From Achromobacter xylosoxidans A8 (GTDB lineage Bacteria; Pseudomonadota; Gammaproteobacteria; Burkholderiales; Burkholderiaceae_B), in NCBI RefSeq assembly GCF_000165835.1, contig NC_014640.1, positions 62,001 through 126,000 on the forward strand: a stretch of DNA of 64,000 bases. Direction: 5' to 3'. Under the pieces are notes generated by a model. That model was not told the DNA's origin. It made no database searches and saw nothing but the letters and a program-made list of their open reading frames with translations. This document shows positions 41,344 to 51,936 of the stretch, in pieces; the stretch's first letter is position 1, and each line of letters starts with the position of its first letter. Made by a program: the position numbers and the translations under genes.

Positions 41344-43770
41344 TCAGTACGTCGCCCGCAGGTTCAGCATCACGCTGCGCGGCTCGCCGTAGTAGTTCGA
41401 GCCGTAAGCCGCCCACACGCGCTGGTAATAGACCTTGTCGAACAGGTTGTTCACCGTCAGCGTGCCTTCCAGGTGCTTGTTGAAGCGGTAGCCGGCTTGC
41501 GCGGACACGGTGGTGTACGGGCGCTGTTCGAACTTCACCGGACCGTTCAGGCGGTACATGCTGCTGACGCTGCGCACGCCCGCGCCCAGCGACAGGCCTT
41601 CCAGCGTGCCGGTGGCGAAGGTGTACTTGGTCCACAGGTTGAAGGTATGGCGCGGCGTGATGAAGGCGTACTGCTGCGACTTCTGTTCTTCCGTGCCCTT
41701 CAGGGTCTTGGTGGTGGTGTAGGCATAGCCGGCGGTGATGTCCCAGCCGGGCGCCGGGCTGCCGCTGATCTCTGCCTCGAAGCCCTGGCTGCGCATCTTG
41801 CCCGCAGCCATGGAGAACAGCGGATTATTCGGGTCCGTCATCGAGCGGTTCTCGTCTTCCATGCGGAACAGCGCGGCGTGGCCGTTCAGGCGCTTGTCCA
41901 GGAATTCGCCCTTCAGGCCGATCTCGAACTGCTTGCCGGTGCGCGGGTCCAGCAGCTGGCCGTTGACGTCGGTGACGGTCTGCGGCGTGAAGATGCTGGT
42001 GTAGCTGGCGTAGGCCGACAGCTGCTCGTTCAGGTCCACGACCAGGCCCAGGTAGGGCGTGAACTTGCCGTTGATCTTGTCGCTGGTGTTGGTGAACTGG
42101 TTGAAGTAGGCGTTGCGGTTCTGCGTGCGGTTTTCCCACCAGGTGAAGCGGCCGCCGGCGATGATGGTGGCCGCGTCGGTCACGCGCAGATTGGTGCGCG
42201 CATACAGGCCGTACTGATCGGTCTTGCTGTCGTTGCCGTTGGTGAACTGGTAGTCCGGCTTGGGAATGTTGTTGTTGGGGTGGTAGAGATTGGTGTCGGC
42301 GTTGTCGCCGCCGCCGTAGCGGAAGTTCTTGTGGACGTTGCGGTAGTCGGCGCCCACGGTCAGCTCGTGCTGGCGGCCGAAGGCTTCGAAGGGCGTGGCC
42401 ACGAAGGCGTCCAGGCCATAGGTCTTCCAGTGGCTGCGGTACTTCCAGCTGACGAGGCAGGTGTCGCCGGTTATCGGGTCCACCGCGCAGTCGGACCAGC
42501 CGAACTCGCGGCTGGGCTCGTCCTGTTCGCGGTAGATGCCGCTGACCTTGATGCGCCCGCCGTTGGCCAGGCGGTGGTCCACGTCGGCGAAGTACTCGGT
42601 GACTTCCTCGGTGATGTGGTTCCAGCTGGGGTCCAGGTTGGTGGAACGGCGCACGTCCAGCAAGCGGCCGTCGGTGTAGCCGGGCAGGCCGAAGAACGGG
42701 CGGCCCTTGTATTGCTGGTACGTGGCGCCGGCGGTCAGGACGGTGTCGGGCGTCAGATCGAAGCTCAGGGTGCCGTAGAACAGCGGCTTCTCGGTGTACA
42801 CGCCGTCGACGAAGGATTTACGGTCGTCATAGGACGCCACCAGGCGGCCGCGCAGGCGGCCATCGCTGTCCAAGGGGCCGGTGATGTCGGCCTCGGTGTA
42901 ATAGCGGTCCCAGGAGCCCGTCATGACCTGGCCGCTGAAGGCGAATTCCTTCTGCGCGCGCTTGCGCACCAGGTTCACGGTACCGCCGGGGTCTCCCGCG
43001 CCCTGGTACAGGCCCGAAGGTCCGCGCAGCACTTCGATGTGGTCGTAGATGGCCAGTCCGAAACCTGCGGAAAGGTCGCTGCCGGTGCTGGCAGGCGTGT
43101 TTACGCCGTCGACCTGGATCGTGTCCAGGGCATAGCCGCGCGAGTAGAAATTGCCGTGGTTGCCGCCGATGCTGCTGGCTTCGACCGTGATGCCGGTGAC
43201 GGTGCGCATGGCATCGTCCAAGTTCGTCAAGTTCTGGTCGTCCAGCAGCTGGCGTGTCACCACCGAGACCGATTGCGGGATCTCGCGCAGGCTTTGCGCG
43301 TTCTTGCCGATGGTGACGGCGGGGGCGGTGTAGGACCCCGTGCCTTCGGTGACGGTAAGGTCGCGGCCGGTGACCGTCACGGGGGCCAGCGTGATGGCGT
43401 CGGTGGAGGATGCATCGGCCGGCCGCCGCACCACGAAGCCTGAGCCGCTGGGCACGGCGACGAGGCCGCTGCGCGCCAGCAGGCGGTTCAGCGCGATTTG
43501 CGGCGTCATGGCGCCGGAGACGGCGGGGGCGCTCAGGCCGGCCACCGTGTCGGGGCTGAACAGCACTTGCAATTGCGCCTGCCGGCCCAGCGCCACGAGC
43601 GCATCGGCCAGGCTGCCGGCGGGCAGGTCGAAGGTTTGCGCGGCCGCGCTCTGCGCGTGCGCGGCGGATGGCGCCAGCGCTTGCACCGTCAAGGCGGCAG
43701 TCATGGACAGCGCGCACAGCAGCGCGTAACGGCCGGCGCTCAGCCGACGATGAAAATGGCATTGCGCCAT
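41344..43770 (-). CDS. TonB-dependent siderophore receptor with N-terminal signalling (STN) domain
   Basis: An 808-residue outer-membrane receptor. Signal peptide (MAQCHFHRRLSAGRYALLCA through AHAQS), STN domain (residues ~40-115, FDLPAGSLADALVALGRQAQ), plug (~145-290, with IPQSVSVVTRQLL and the siderophore-type VEVLRGPSGLYQGAG-like VLRGPSGLYQGAGDPGG), then a ~520-residue barrel ending MLNLRATY with the terminal aromatic. The STN domain signals ligand binding to the FecR/FecI pair encoded just upstream, so this is a transducer receptor for ferric-siderophore uptake. A GGGGAAAG site precedes the ATG at 43770; the longer reading is unlikely. Confidence 0.95.
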   Translation of the reverse strand: MAQCHFHRRLSAGRYALLCALSMTAALTVQALAPSAAHAQSAAAQTFDLPAGSLADALVALGRQAQLQVLFSPDTVAGLSAPAVSGAMTPQIALNRLLARSGLVAVPSGSGFVVRRPADASSTDAITLAPVTVTGRDLTVTEGTGSYTAPAVTIGKNAQSLREIPQSVSVVTRQLLDDQNLTNLDDAMRTVTGITVEASSIGGNHGNFYSRGYALDTIQVDGVNTPASTGSDLSAGFGLAIYDHIEVLRGPSGLYQGAGDPGGTVNLVRKRAQKEFAFSGQVMTGSWDRYYTEADITGPLDSDGRLRGRLVASYDDRKSFVDGVYTEKPLFYGTLSFDLTPDTVLTAGATYQQYKGRPFFGLPGYTDGRLLDVRRSTNLDPSWNHITEEVTEYFADVDHRLANGGRIKVSGIYREQDEPSREFGWSDCAVDPITGDTCLVSWKYRSHWKTYGLDAFVATPFEAFGRQHELTVGADYRNVHKNFRYGGGDNADTNLYHPNNNIPKPDYQFTNGNDSKTDQYGLYARTNLRVTDAATIIAGGRFTWWENRTQNRNAYFNQFTNTSDKINGKFTPYLGLVVDLNEQLSAYASYTSIFTPQTVTDVNGQLLDPRTGKQFEIGLKGEFLDKRLNGHAALFRMEDENRSMTDPNNPLFSMAAGKMRSQGFEAEISGSPAPGWDITAGYAYTTTKTLKGTEEQKSQQYAFITPRHTFNLWTKYTFATGTLEGLSLGAGVRSVSSMYRLNGPVKFEQRPYTTVSAQAGYRFNKHLEGTLTVNNLFDKVYYQRVWAAYGSNYYGEPRSVMLNLRATY

Positions 43771-43840
43771 GGACTTTCCCCAGTCTGGAAGTGGATCTTC
43801 AACTGGGGAAGACGCGCCAGCCGCCAAAACCCGAACCTGT

Positions 43841-43863
43841 CTAATTAAAAATAATTCTTAATT
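43841..43863. promoter_or_regulatory. AT-rich promoter/possible Fur-like element upstream of the TonB receptor
   Basis: The short space between fecR and the receptor is strongly AT-rich (CTAATTAAAAATAATTCTTA) in a GC-rich setting. The AATAATTCTTAATT part resembles the alternating NATA/TAAT pattern of Fur boxes but is not a good match. Promoter of the FecI-dependent receptor is the likely identity. Confidence 0.35.
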
Positions 43864-43870
43864 CTTGTTT

Positions 43871-44893
43871 TCAGCGGCTGCTGATCACGGCGGCGCCGTC
43901 CGGCCGCCGGCTTACCGTCACCGGCAGCAGGCCGGGCAGCATGTCCAGCACCGCGTCGGGCTGGCGCAGATCCAGCGTGCCGGACAGGCGCAACCCCCGG
44001 GCGCGCTCGTCGGCAAAGCGCAGCGGCGTGTCGCGGTACAGGGCCAGATAGCCGGCCAGCTGCTGCAAGGTGGTGTCGTGCATCACCGCCACGCCGCCCT
44101 GCCAGGCGCCGATCTCGCTGGCGGGCACCTGCTGGCGGCGCAACAGGCGCGCGTCGGCGCGCGACAGCAGTACCGTGTCGCCGGCCTGAAGCGTCTGCGC
44201 GGCGGGGGCGTTGGCGCCCTTCGCGTTCAGCCTGACTTCGCCGCTGCGTACGCCGACCTGCAGCACGTCGGGCAGCAGCAGCACGTTGAACTCGGTGCCG
44301 ATGTCGCGCAGCTCCGCGTCGCCCGCAGCCACGATCAGCGGCCGGCGGTCGGGCGCGGCATCGATGTAGACCTCGCCGCCCTCGACGCGGATATGCCGTT
44401 CGGCCAGGGTGTAGCGCACGCTCACGCGTGTGCCCACGTTGGCGTGCAGGTGGGTGCCGTCAGAGAGGTCCAGGCTGCGGGTCTGGGTGGACGCGTTGGC
44501 CACGGTCTCGTAGCTGATGGGCACGTATTGGTAGGCGGCGGCCGCGATCAGCAGCATCGCGGCCAGTGCGCCGCCCCAGCGCAGGAAGGCGGGGCGGCGG
44601 GCGGGCGAGGACCACGGGCGGGGCTGGGATTGCGGCCGGGTGCGCGGCGGGATCTGAGCTTGGCCAGTCGACTGGGCGTGCGTACGCGTCGGCGCGGAGT
44701 CCGGGCGCGGCAGCGCCGCCATGTCCTCCCACACCTGCTCCAGCCGTTCGTACTCCCGCTGGTGCTCGGCCGAAGCTCGCAGCCACGCCTGGAAGGCCTG
44801 TTCGGCGCCTGCATCGGACGCGCGTTCCCGACGGCGCATGAACCATGCGCTCGCGGCCTCTTCGACAGCGGACAAAGGTAGGGATCGGGTCAT
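43871..44893 (-). CDS. FecR-like anti-sigma/sigma regulator
   Basis: A 340-residue inner-membrane regulator: an N-terminal DUF4880-type cytoplasmic part (EEAASAWFMRRRERASDAGA), a membrane helix around residues 108-125 (GGALAAMLLIAAAAYQYVPI) and a periplasmic FecR domain (TQTRSLDLSDGTHLHANVGT, DIGTEFNVLL). It relays binding of the ferric complex at the STN receptor to the sigma factor. Its ATG overlaps the stop of the sigma-factor gene by four bases (ATGA), so the two are co-translated. The name applies by family; the siderophore is unknown. Confidence 0.92.
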   Translation of the reverse strand: MTRSLPLSAVEEAASAWFMRRRERASDAGAEQAFQAWLRASAEHQREYERLEQVWEDMAALPRPDSAPTRTHAQSTGQAQIPPRTRPQSQPRPWSSPARRPAFLRWGGALAAMLLIAAAAYQYVPISYETVANASTQTRSLDLSDGTHLHANVGTRVSVRYTLAERHIRVEGGEVYIDAAPDRRPLIVAAGDAELRDIGTEFNVLLLPDVLQVGVRSGEVRLNAKGANAPAAQTLQAGDTVLLSRADARLLRRQQVPASEIGAWQGGVAVMHDTTLQQLAGYLALYRDTPLRFADERARGLRLSGTLDLRQPDAVLDMLPGLLPVTVSRRPDGAAVISSR

Positions 44894-45435
44894 GGCGTTT
44901 CGCCGTGGACTCGGCGCTTGCAGTGCGCCAGCGCCAGTTGCAGGTGCTTCTCCACCGCCCGCACGGAGATGCCCATGTGTTCGGCGATGTCCTCGCAACG
45001 GAGCTCATCATACCGATAAAGCAGGAAGGCCTCGCGCTGGCGCGGCGGCATCTCGTCGATGGCGGCCTGCAGCAGGCGCAGGCGCTGGCTGGCGTCCGCG
45101 CGGGCTTCGGGCTGTTGTCCGGCGGGAGCAGCCAGACCGCACGTCATCGGTTCGAAATCCTGATCGTCCAGGCTGGCCACCACGTGCTCGTCGCGCACGT
45201 TCTCGCGGCGCCAGTGATCGCGCAGCAGGTTGCGGGCGATCTCGTACAGATAGGCACGCGGCTTCTCCGGCGGCTCGGCGCCTTGATGCGCGGCCAGCCA
45301 TTTGGCGAAGGTCTCCTGCGCCAAATCCTGGGCGGCCTCGGGCGAACGCTTGAGCTGCCGGTTCAGGAAACCGACCAGCTCCGCGTTCCACGACTTGTAT
45401 GCCTCGGCGATTACGCCGAAGAACCGCTCCCCCAT
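44890..45435 (-). CDS. FecI-like ECF sigma factor
   Basis: A 181-residue ECF sigma-70 factor. Region 2 (LNRQLKRSPEAAQDLAQETF, AYLYEIARNLLRDHWRREN) and region 4 (MPPRQREAFLLYRYDELRCE, ISVRAVEKHLQLALAHCKRR) are clear. It would direct RNA polymerase to the receptor promoter when FecR signals. The start codon lies 64 bases from a good Fur box, so iron represses the regulator pair. Overlaps fecR by four bases. Confidence 0.93.
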   Translation of the reverse strand: MGERFFGVIAEAYKSWNAELVGFLNRQLKRSPEAAQDLAQETFAKWLAAHQGAEPPEKPRAYLYEIARNLLRDHWRRENVRDEHVVASLDDQDFEPMTCGLAAPAGQQPEARADASQRLRLLQAAIDEMPPRQREAFLLYRYDELRCEDIAEHMGISVRAVEKHLQLALAHCKRRVHGETP

Positions 45436-45498
45436 GATGCCCCTGTCGATGTCCGGCGCCGGGTTCTGTGACCTGGGCGCGTAGGCATGGCTTGATCA

Positions 45499-45520
45499 AA
45501 TGATAATGATTCTTATTGTA
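45499..45520. promoter_or_regulatory. Fur box upstream of the FecI-like gene
   Basis: AATGATAATGATTCTTATTGTA contains GATAATGATTCTTATTG, close to the classic GATAATGATAATCATTATC 19-mer (two hexamers intact). It lies 64 bases upstream of the FecI-like start and 99 bases past the MFS gene's stop. Iron-bound Fur would repress the regulator genes. Confidence 0.75.
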
Positions 45521-45618
45521 TCAAGATTGTCGAGTGTTGCTGCCGGGGATAGTTGCAGCGCGATCTCTACGCGGAACTGGCCGATGGCTTCGATGCACTG
45601 TTCAACACGCAAACGGGT

Positions 45619-46839
45619 TCAGGGCGCGTGCAAGCTCCTGAGCTTCCTAAGCTCCGGAAACCACCGCATCCACAACCCCGCCACGGCGATGGTGCCTACC
45701 CCGCCGATCACCACCGCGGGCACCGCGCCGAACGCCGCGGCCATGACGCCGGATTCGAATTCGCCGAGCTGGTTGGAGGCGCCGATGAATAGCGTGTTCA
45801 CGGCGCTGACGCGGCCCAGCATATGGTCGGGCGTGTTCAGTTGCACCAGTGACGAACGCACCACCACGCTGACCGCATCCGCCGCGCCCAGCAGCACCAG
45901 CGCGCCGATGGACAGCGGGATCGAGGTCGACAGGCCGAATACCGTGGTGGCCAACCCGAACACGATCAACGCGCCGAACAGCAGCCGGCCCACGTGTTCG
46001 CCCAGGCTCAGGCGGGCCAGGGTCAATGACATCAGCGCGGCGCCGCAGGCGGGGGCGGCGCGCAGCGCGCCCAGCGCCCAGGGGCCGGCGTTGAGGATGT
46101 CCTTGGCGAAGATGGGCAGCAAGGCGGTGGCCCCGCCCAGCAGCACGGCGAACAGGTCCAGCGACAAGGTGCCCAGCAGCAGGCGGCGCTGAAAGATGAA
46201 GGTGATGCCGGCAAACAGCGTGCGCCAGGTGGTCGGCTCCTTGCGCGGCGGAGCGCGCTCGATGACGAGCGTGGCGATGGACGCGAAGGCGGACAGGTAT
46301 AGCGCCGCGGCTACGCAATAGATCCACCCTGCCCCCAGCCCGTAGCCAACGCCGCCCAGCGCCGGGCCGGCGATCTGCGCAATTTGTCCGCTGGAGGAAG
46401 CCAGCGCCGTCGCGCGCGGCAGCCATTCGCGCGGCACAACCGCCGGGATCAGCGTGGCCATGGTCGGCGCTTCAAAAGCGCGGGCCGAACTCATGATGAT
46501 GATGGTGGCGTAGATCAGCGTCTTGCCGCCGACGCCATGCAGTGCAGCGATGGCCAGTACCAGCGTGGCCAGCGCCTCCAGCGCCATGCACACCGCCACG
46601 ATCTTGCGGCGGTCGTAGCGGTCGGCCACGTGGCCCACCACCAGCGTCAACGCCGCCATGGGCAGGAATTGCGCCAGGCCGATCAGCCCCAGGTCCAGGG
46701 CGCTGCCGCTCAGCGCATAGATCTGCCAGCCCACCGCGACCGAGACGATCTGGAAGGCCAGCGATGCGCCGATGCGCGCAAACAGGTAGTGCAGGAAGGC
46801 GGGACGGTGAAGCGGACTGGGGGAATCGGGGGCGGGCAT
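45619..46839 (-). CDS. MFS transporter, EntS-like (probable siderophore exporter)
   Basis: A 406-residue MFS permease with about twelve hydrophobic helices and the A-motif between helices 2 and 3 (VGHVADRYDRRKIVAVCMAL). Its pattern fits the EntS/DUF894-type exporters (PTMATLIPAVVPREWLPRAT, VVVRSSLVQLNTPDHMLGRV). Lying directly upstream of the Fur box and the FecI/FecR/receptor genes on the same strand, it may export the same siderophore, though no siderophore synthesis genes are in the window; it could also export another compound. Confidence 0.82.
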   Translation of the reverse strand: MPAPDSPSPLHRPAFLHYLFARIGASLAFQIVSVAVGWQIYALSGSALDLGLIGLAQFLPMAALTLVVGHVADRYDRRKIVAVCMALEALATLVLAIAALHGVGGKTLIYATIIIMSSARAFEAPTMATLIPAVVPREWLPRATALASSSGQIAQIAGPALGGVGYGLGAGWIYCVAAALYLSAFASIATLVIERAPPRKEPTTWRTLFAGITFIFQRRLLLGTLSLDLFAVLLGGATALLPIFAKDILNAGPWALGALRAAPACGAALMSLTLARLSLGEHVGRLLFGALIVFGLATTVFGLSTSIPLSIGALVLLGAADAVSVVVRSSLVQLNTPDHMLGRVSAVNTLFIGASNQLGEFESGVMAAAFGAVPAVVIGGVGTIAVAGLWMRWFPELRKLRSLHAP

Positions 46840-47000
46840 GGGAGATGGCGCTTGGGGCGCGTGACGGGCGCCGAACCCCGCATTCTAGGAAGAAGTCGCT
46901 GACGGGAAACTAAGAGCCTCCCTGCAGACGGGTTTCGGAAAGCCAGTCTGTCCTGGAAGACGGCGGCTCTCATTCATGCACAAGGCGGATGCGTGAAATC

Positions 47001-47006
47001 TATAAT
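47001..47006 (+). promoter_or_regulatory. Possible -10 box of the LysR gene at 47049
   Basis: A perfect TATAAT hexamer 42 bases upstream of the LysR ATG. No good -35 at the right distance was seen, so an activator-type or weak promoter is possible. Confidence 0.35.
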
Positions 47007-47048
47007 TCCGATTCCTGCATAAATCGACCCGTACAGGGAAACCCACCC

Positions 47049-47990
47049 ATGGCCACGCTTCCCGACCTGAGTTCGCGCGAATTGCAGGCGATCAGCACTG
47101 TCGCCGAATGCGGCAGTTTCGTCGCCGCCGCGCTGACGCTGAATATCTCGCAACCCGCGCTCACGCGCACGGTGCAGCGGGTGGAGAAGGCCTTGGGCGT
47201 CGAGCTGTTCCATCGTTCCACCCGCCGCGTTGAAACCACGCCGGCGGGCCAGGAGTTCGTATCGCTGGCGAACCGCATGCTGTCCGATCTGCGCATTTCC
47301 TACGAGAACATGCGCGAGATCTCCGACGAGCAGCGGGGCCGCAGCATCGTGTCGGCGGTGATGTCGGTGGCCTACACGCAGTTGCCCGGCATCGTCGCCC
47401 GCTATCGAGAATCGCGGCCTCGCATCGAATTGCAGATCCGCGAGGGCGTGCACGGCACGGTGCTGGACGACGTGCGCAGCGGCGTGGCCGACATGGGGAT
47501 CACCTATATCGACGAAGTGCCTGGGGATTTCTCGGTGGTGTCGCTGGGCCGCGAGGCTTTTCATGTGGTGATGCCGCGCAAGCATCCGCTGTCCACGCAG
47601 ACTGGCGTGACGCTTGAGCAGCTGGCGCCGTATGCGCTGGTCTCACTGCCGCGCGAGGCGCAGACGCGCCGCCTGATCGACAGCCATGCGTCGATTGCCG
47701 GCGTGCAACTGCGGCACGCGGTCACGGTCAGCCAGTTCGCCACCGTGATGCAATGCGTATGGGCCGGCGTAGGCATCGCCATCGTGCCTGGTGGCGCGGT
47801 GCCGGCCGCGTTGAGTGCGGACCTGGTGGCGCGGCCGTTGACCAAGCCCGCGTTGAGCCAGGCCATCGGTGTGGTGTTCCTCAAGGAGCGCGGCCTGACT
47901 CCCAGCGCCAGCGGCTTCCTGGCGCAGTTGCGCAGCGACTGGGTGCAGGTCGTTGCGCCCGCGCGCCGCGGCCGCCGTAGTGGTGCCTAG
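47049..47990 (+). CDS. LysR-type transcriptional regulator
   Basis: A 313-residue LysR protein: HTH at residues ~8-65 (LSSRELQAISTVAECGSFVA, LNISQPALTRTVQRVEKALG) and a typical C-terminal effector domain. The ATG at 47049 (MATLPDLSSREL) has a CAGGGAAA site; an ATG 20 codons earlier is unlikely. Its neighbours are the divergent MFS gene and, converging 11 bases downstream, the thioredoxin-reductase-like end of the UGSC operon. LysR proteins often serve a nearby divergent gene, so the MFS exporter or the UGSC operon are candidate targets. Confidence 0.88.
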   Translation: MATLPDLSSRELQAISTVAECGSFVAAALTLNISQPALTRTVQRVEKALGVELFHRSTRRVETTPAGQEFVSLANRMLSDLRISYENMREISDEQRGRSIVSAVMSVAYTQLPGIVARYRESRPRIELQIREGVHGTVLDDVRSGVADMGITYIDEVPGDFSVVSLGREAFHVVMPRKHPLSTQTGVTLEQLAPYALVSLPREAQTRRLIDSHASIAGVQLRHAVTVSQFATVMQCVWAGVGIAIVPGGAVPAALSADLVARPLTKPALSQAIGVVFLKERGLTPSASGFLAQLRSDWVQVVAPARRGRRSGA

Positions 47991-48001
47991 ACCAACCGGC
48001 C

Positions 48002-49980
<1,979 letters not shown>

Positions 49981-50022
49981 GGTTTGTCTCCCTAGTCTCA
50001 TTCTTGTGTAAGGCACAGCTAC

Positions 50023-51255
50023 TCAGGATGCGGCGGCGATCGCGCCGTTGCGCCGCAGTTCGGCGAGCGCCTCTGGCGCCAGTCCCAGCATGTCGCGCAG
50101 GACCGGTTCCGTATGGGCGCCCAGTACAGGAGGCGCGCTGCGATACTCCACAGGCGTGCCCGATAGATGCAGGGGATTGCCGACCAGTTCGGCGCAGCCC
50201 GATTGCGCGTCGGGCATAGGCACGCGCATGCCGCGTTGCAGGACTTGCGGATCGGCGAATACTTCCGCCAGGCCATTGATGGGGCCGCAAGGCACGCCCA
50301 GCGTTTCAAGCGTGGACAGCCAGTGCGCGCTGGGCTGTTCCGCCATCTGTGTCTGGATCTGCGGAATCAGCGTGTCGCGCGATGCCAGCCGCGCCGTGTT
50401 GGTGGCGTAGCGCGGATCGTCCGCCAGGTCGGGGCGACCGATGGCGCCGCAGAAGCGGCGGAATTGCGCGTCGTTGCCCACGGTGACGATGACGTGACCG
50501 TCGCGGGTGGCGAAGTCCTGGTACGGGACGATGTTGGGGTGGGCGTTGCCCAGGCGCGCGGGTTCGCAGCCGCTGGCCAGGAAGTTCATGGCCTGGTTCG
50601 CCAGCGCGGCCACCTGCACGTCCAGCAGGGCCACGTCGACGTGCTGGCCCTCGCCCGTGCGGTCGCGATGCGCCAATGCCGCCTGGATGCCGGCGGTGGC
50701 GTACAGGCCGGTCAGGATGTCGGTCAGCGCCACGCCGACCTTCAAGGGGCCGGCGCCGGGCTGGCCATCGCCTCGGCCGGTGATGCTCATCAGGCCGCCC
50801 ATGCCCTGGATCAGGAAGTCATAGCCCGGCCGGTTGGCATAGGGCCCGTCCTGGCCGAAGCCGGTGATGGAGCAATACACCAGCCCGGGATGGCTGCGCT
50901 TGAGCGTGTCATAGTCCAGGCCATAGGCCTGCAGACCGCCCACCTTGAAGTTCTCGATCAGCACGTCGCATTGCGCGGCCAGCGCCGCCACCAGCCGCTG
51001 GCCATCGGGCGTGGCGATGTCGACCGCCACGGACTTCTTGTTGCGGTTGGCGCCCGCGAAGTAAGCCGACTGCGCCACGTCGCCCCATTGCGGATCGCTG
51101 ATCCATGGCGGGCCCCAGCCGCGCGTGTCGTCACCCTGGCCGGGCCGCTCGATCTTGATGACCTCCGCGCCCAGATCCGCGAGCAGCTGGCTGGCCCAGG
51201 GGCCCGCCAGCACGCGCGAAAGGTCCAGCACTCGCAAATGCGATAGTGCGCCCAT
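50023..51255 (-). CDS. CaiB/BaiF family CoA transferase
   Basis: A 410-residue type III CoA transferase that activates carboxylic acids by moving CoA from a donor. Seen: VLDLSRVLAGPWASQLLADL, the conserved GDDTRGWGPP, RNKKSVAVDIATPDGQ, and the catalytic-Asp region NRPGYDFLIQGMGGLMSITG. It lies 42 bases ahead of the Bug receptor and 67 after the UGSC gene on one strand. The presumed substrate is the acid taken up through the receptor; identity unknown. Confidence 0.9.
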   Translation of the reverse strand: MGALSHLRVLDLSRVLAGPWASQLLADLGAEVIKIERPGQGDDTRGWGPPWISDPQWGDVAQSAYFAGANRNKKSVAVDIATPDGQRLVAALAAQCDVLIENFKVGGLQAYGLDYDTLKRSHPGLVYCSITGFGQDGPYANRPGYDFLIQGMGGLMSITGRGDGQPGAGPLKVGVALTDILTGLYATAGIQAALAHRDRTGEGQHVDVALLDVQVAALANQAMNFLASGCEPARLGNAHPNIVPYQDFATRDGHVIVTVGNDAQFRRFCGAIGRPDLADDPRYATNTARLASRDTLIPQIQTQMAEQPSAHWLSTLETLGVPCGPINGLAEVFADPQVLQRGMRVPMPDAQSGCAELVGNPLHLSGTPVEYRSAPPVLGAHTEPVLRDMLGLAPEALAELRRNGAIAAAS

Positions 51256-51322
51256 CGTTCTGTCTCCCGTTGTCGCCGCGCCGTCGGCCGCGGCGCCTGA
51301 GACGCCGCCTCGGCGGCCGCCG

Positions 51323-51901
51323 TTATTGCAGCTCTACGCGGACCTGCATCGGCGCCTTCGTGCCCAGCCACACCTGTTGCGCCTGCTCCTTGATCTGGAC
51401 GACGCGCTGCGCCACTTCTTCGGCGGTGATGGAACTGACCGGGTGCGCGATCACGACGGGCTCCAGCGCCTTCATGCCGATGGCCTGCCGCGTCAGCTCC
51501 GTCTCGCGGGCGAACTCGGTCGTGATGATCACTGCGCTGGGAACGCCCAGCCGCTCCAGCGCGATCGAGTCGCGCACGCAGGCCGAGCAGCAGGAGCCGC
51601 AATCGCCGATGGCGGTCAGCACCACGTCGTTCTCGGCCGCGATGCGCTCGATCAGCTCGGGCGCAGCATCCTTGGAGAAGCTGTGCTTGACGTAGTAGTT
51701 CACCTCGGCGAATTCGATGTCCTCGCCCAGGGCCGCCGCCGCGCCGCGCAGCAGCTTATTGGCGTTCCATTTGGAGTTGTCGAGGATGCCCAGCCGCAAT
51801 CCGGCCAGGTCCTTCTTGCGCGCCGATACCGGCACATCTTCGAAGCGCAGCGCGCCGCGCGGGTCGTACACCGCGATTTTTTCCCCGTTGTTCATCAGCA
51901 T
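51323..51901 (-). CDS. UGSC family protein, Cys form (CGSC motif)
   Basis: A 192-residue protein carrying Cys101-Gly-Ser-Cys104 followed by Cys105 and Cys108 (GDCGSCCSACVRDSIA). UGSC proteins normally have selenocysteine in the first position; here the codon is TGC. The rest is alpha/beta (LRLGILDNSKWNANKLLRG, FAEVNYYVKHSFSKDAA, VPSAVIITTEFARETELT) and recalls the reductase-type folds of PrdB/GrdB. Two tandem thiols suggest a redox-active enzyme or thiol carrier. The AGGAGA ribosome site precedes the ATG at 51901. It sits between a 370-residue partner (35 bases upstream) and a CoA transferase. Confidence 0.8.
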   Translation of the reverse strand: MLMNNGEKIAVYDPRGALRFEDVPVSARKKDLAGLRLGILDNSKWNANKLLRGAAAALGEDIEFAEVNYYVKHSFSKDAAPELIERIAAENDVVLTAIGDCGSCCSACVRDSIALERLGVPSAVIITTEFARETELTRQAIGMKALEPVVIAHPVSSITAEEVAQRVVQIKEQAQQVWLGTKAPMQVRVELQ

Positions 51902-51936
51902 TTCCAATCTCCTGGTTGTCGTATCCGGATGACGCG

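Noticed and set aside
41473..43443. Long plus-strand frame opposite the TonB receptor gene
   Set aside because: Val/Gly/Ala-rich shadow of the barrel; no family features.
51323..51901. Selenocysteine in the UGSC protein
   Set aside because: The first motif position is encoded by TGC, not TGA; no Sec insertion element is needed.
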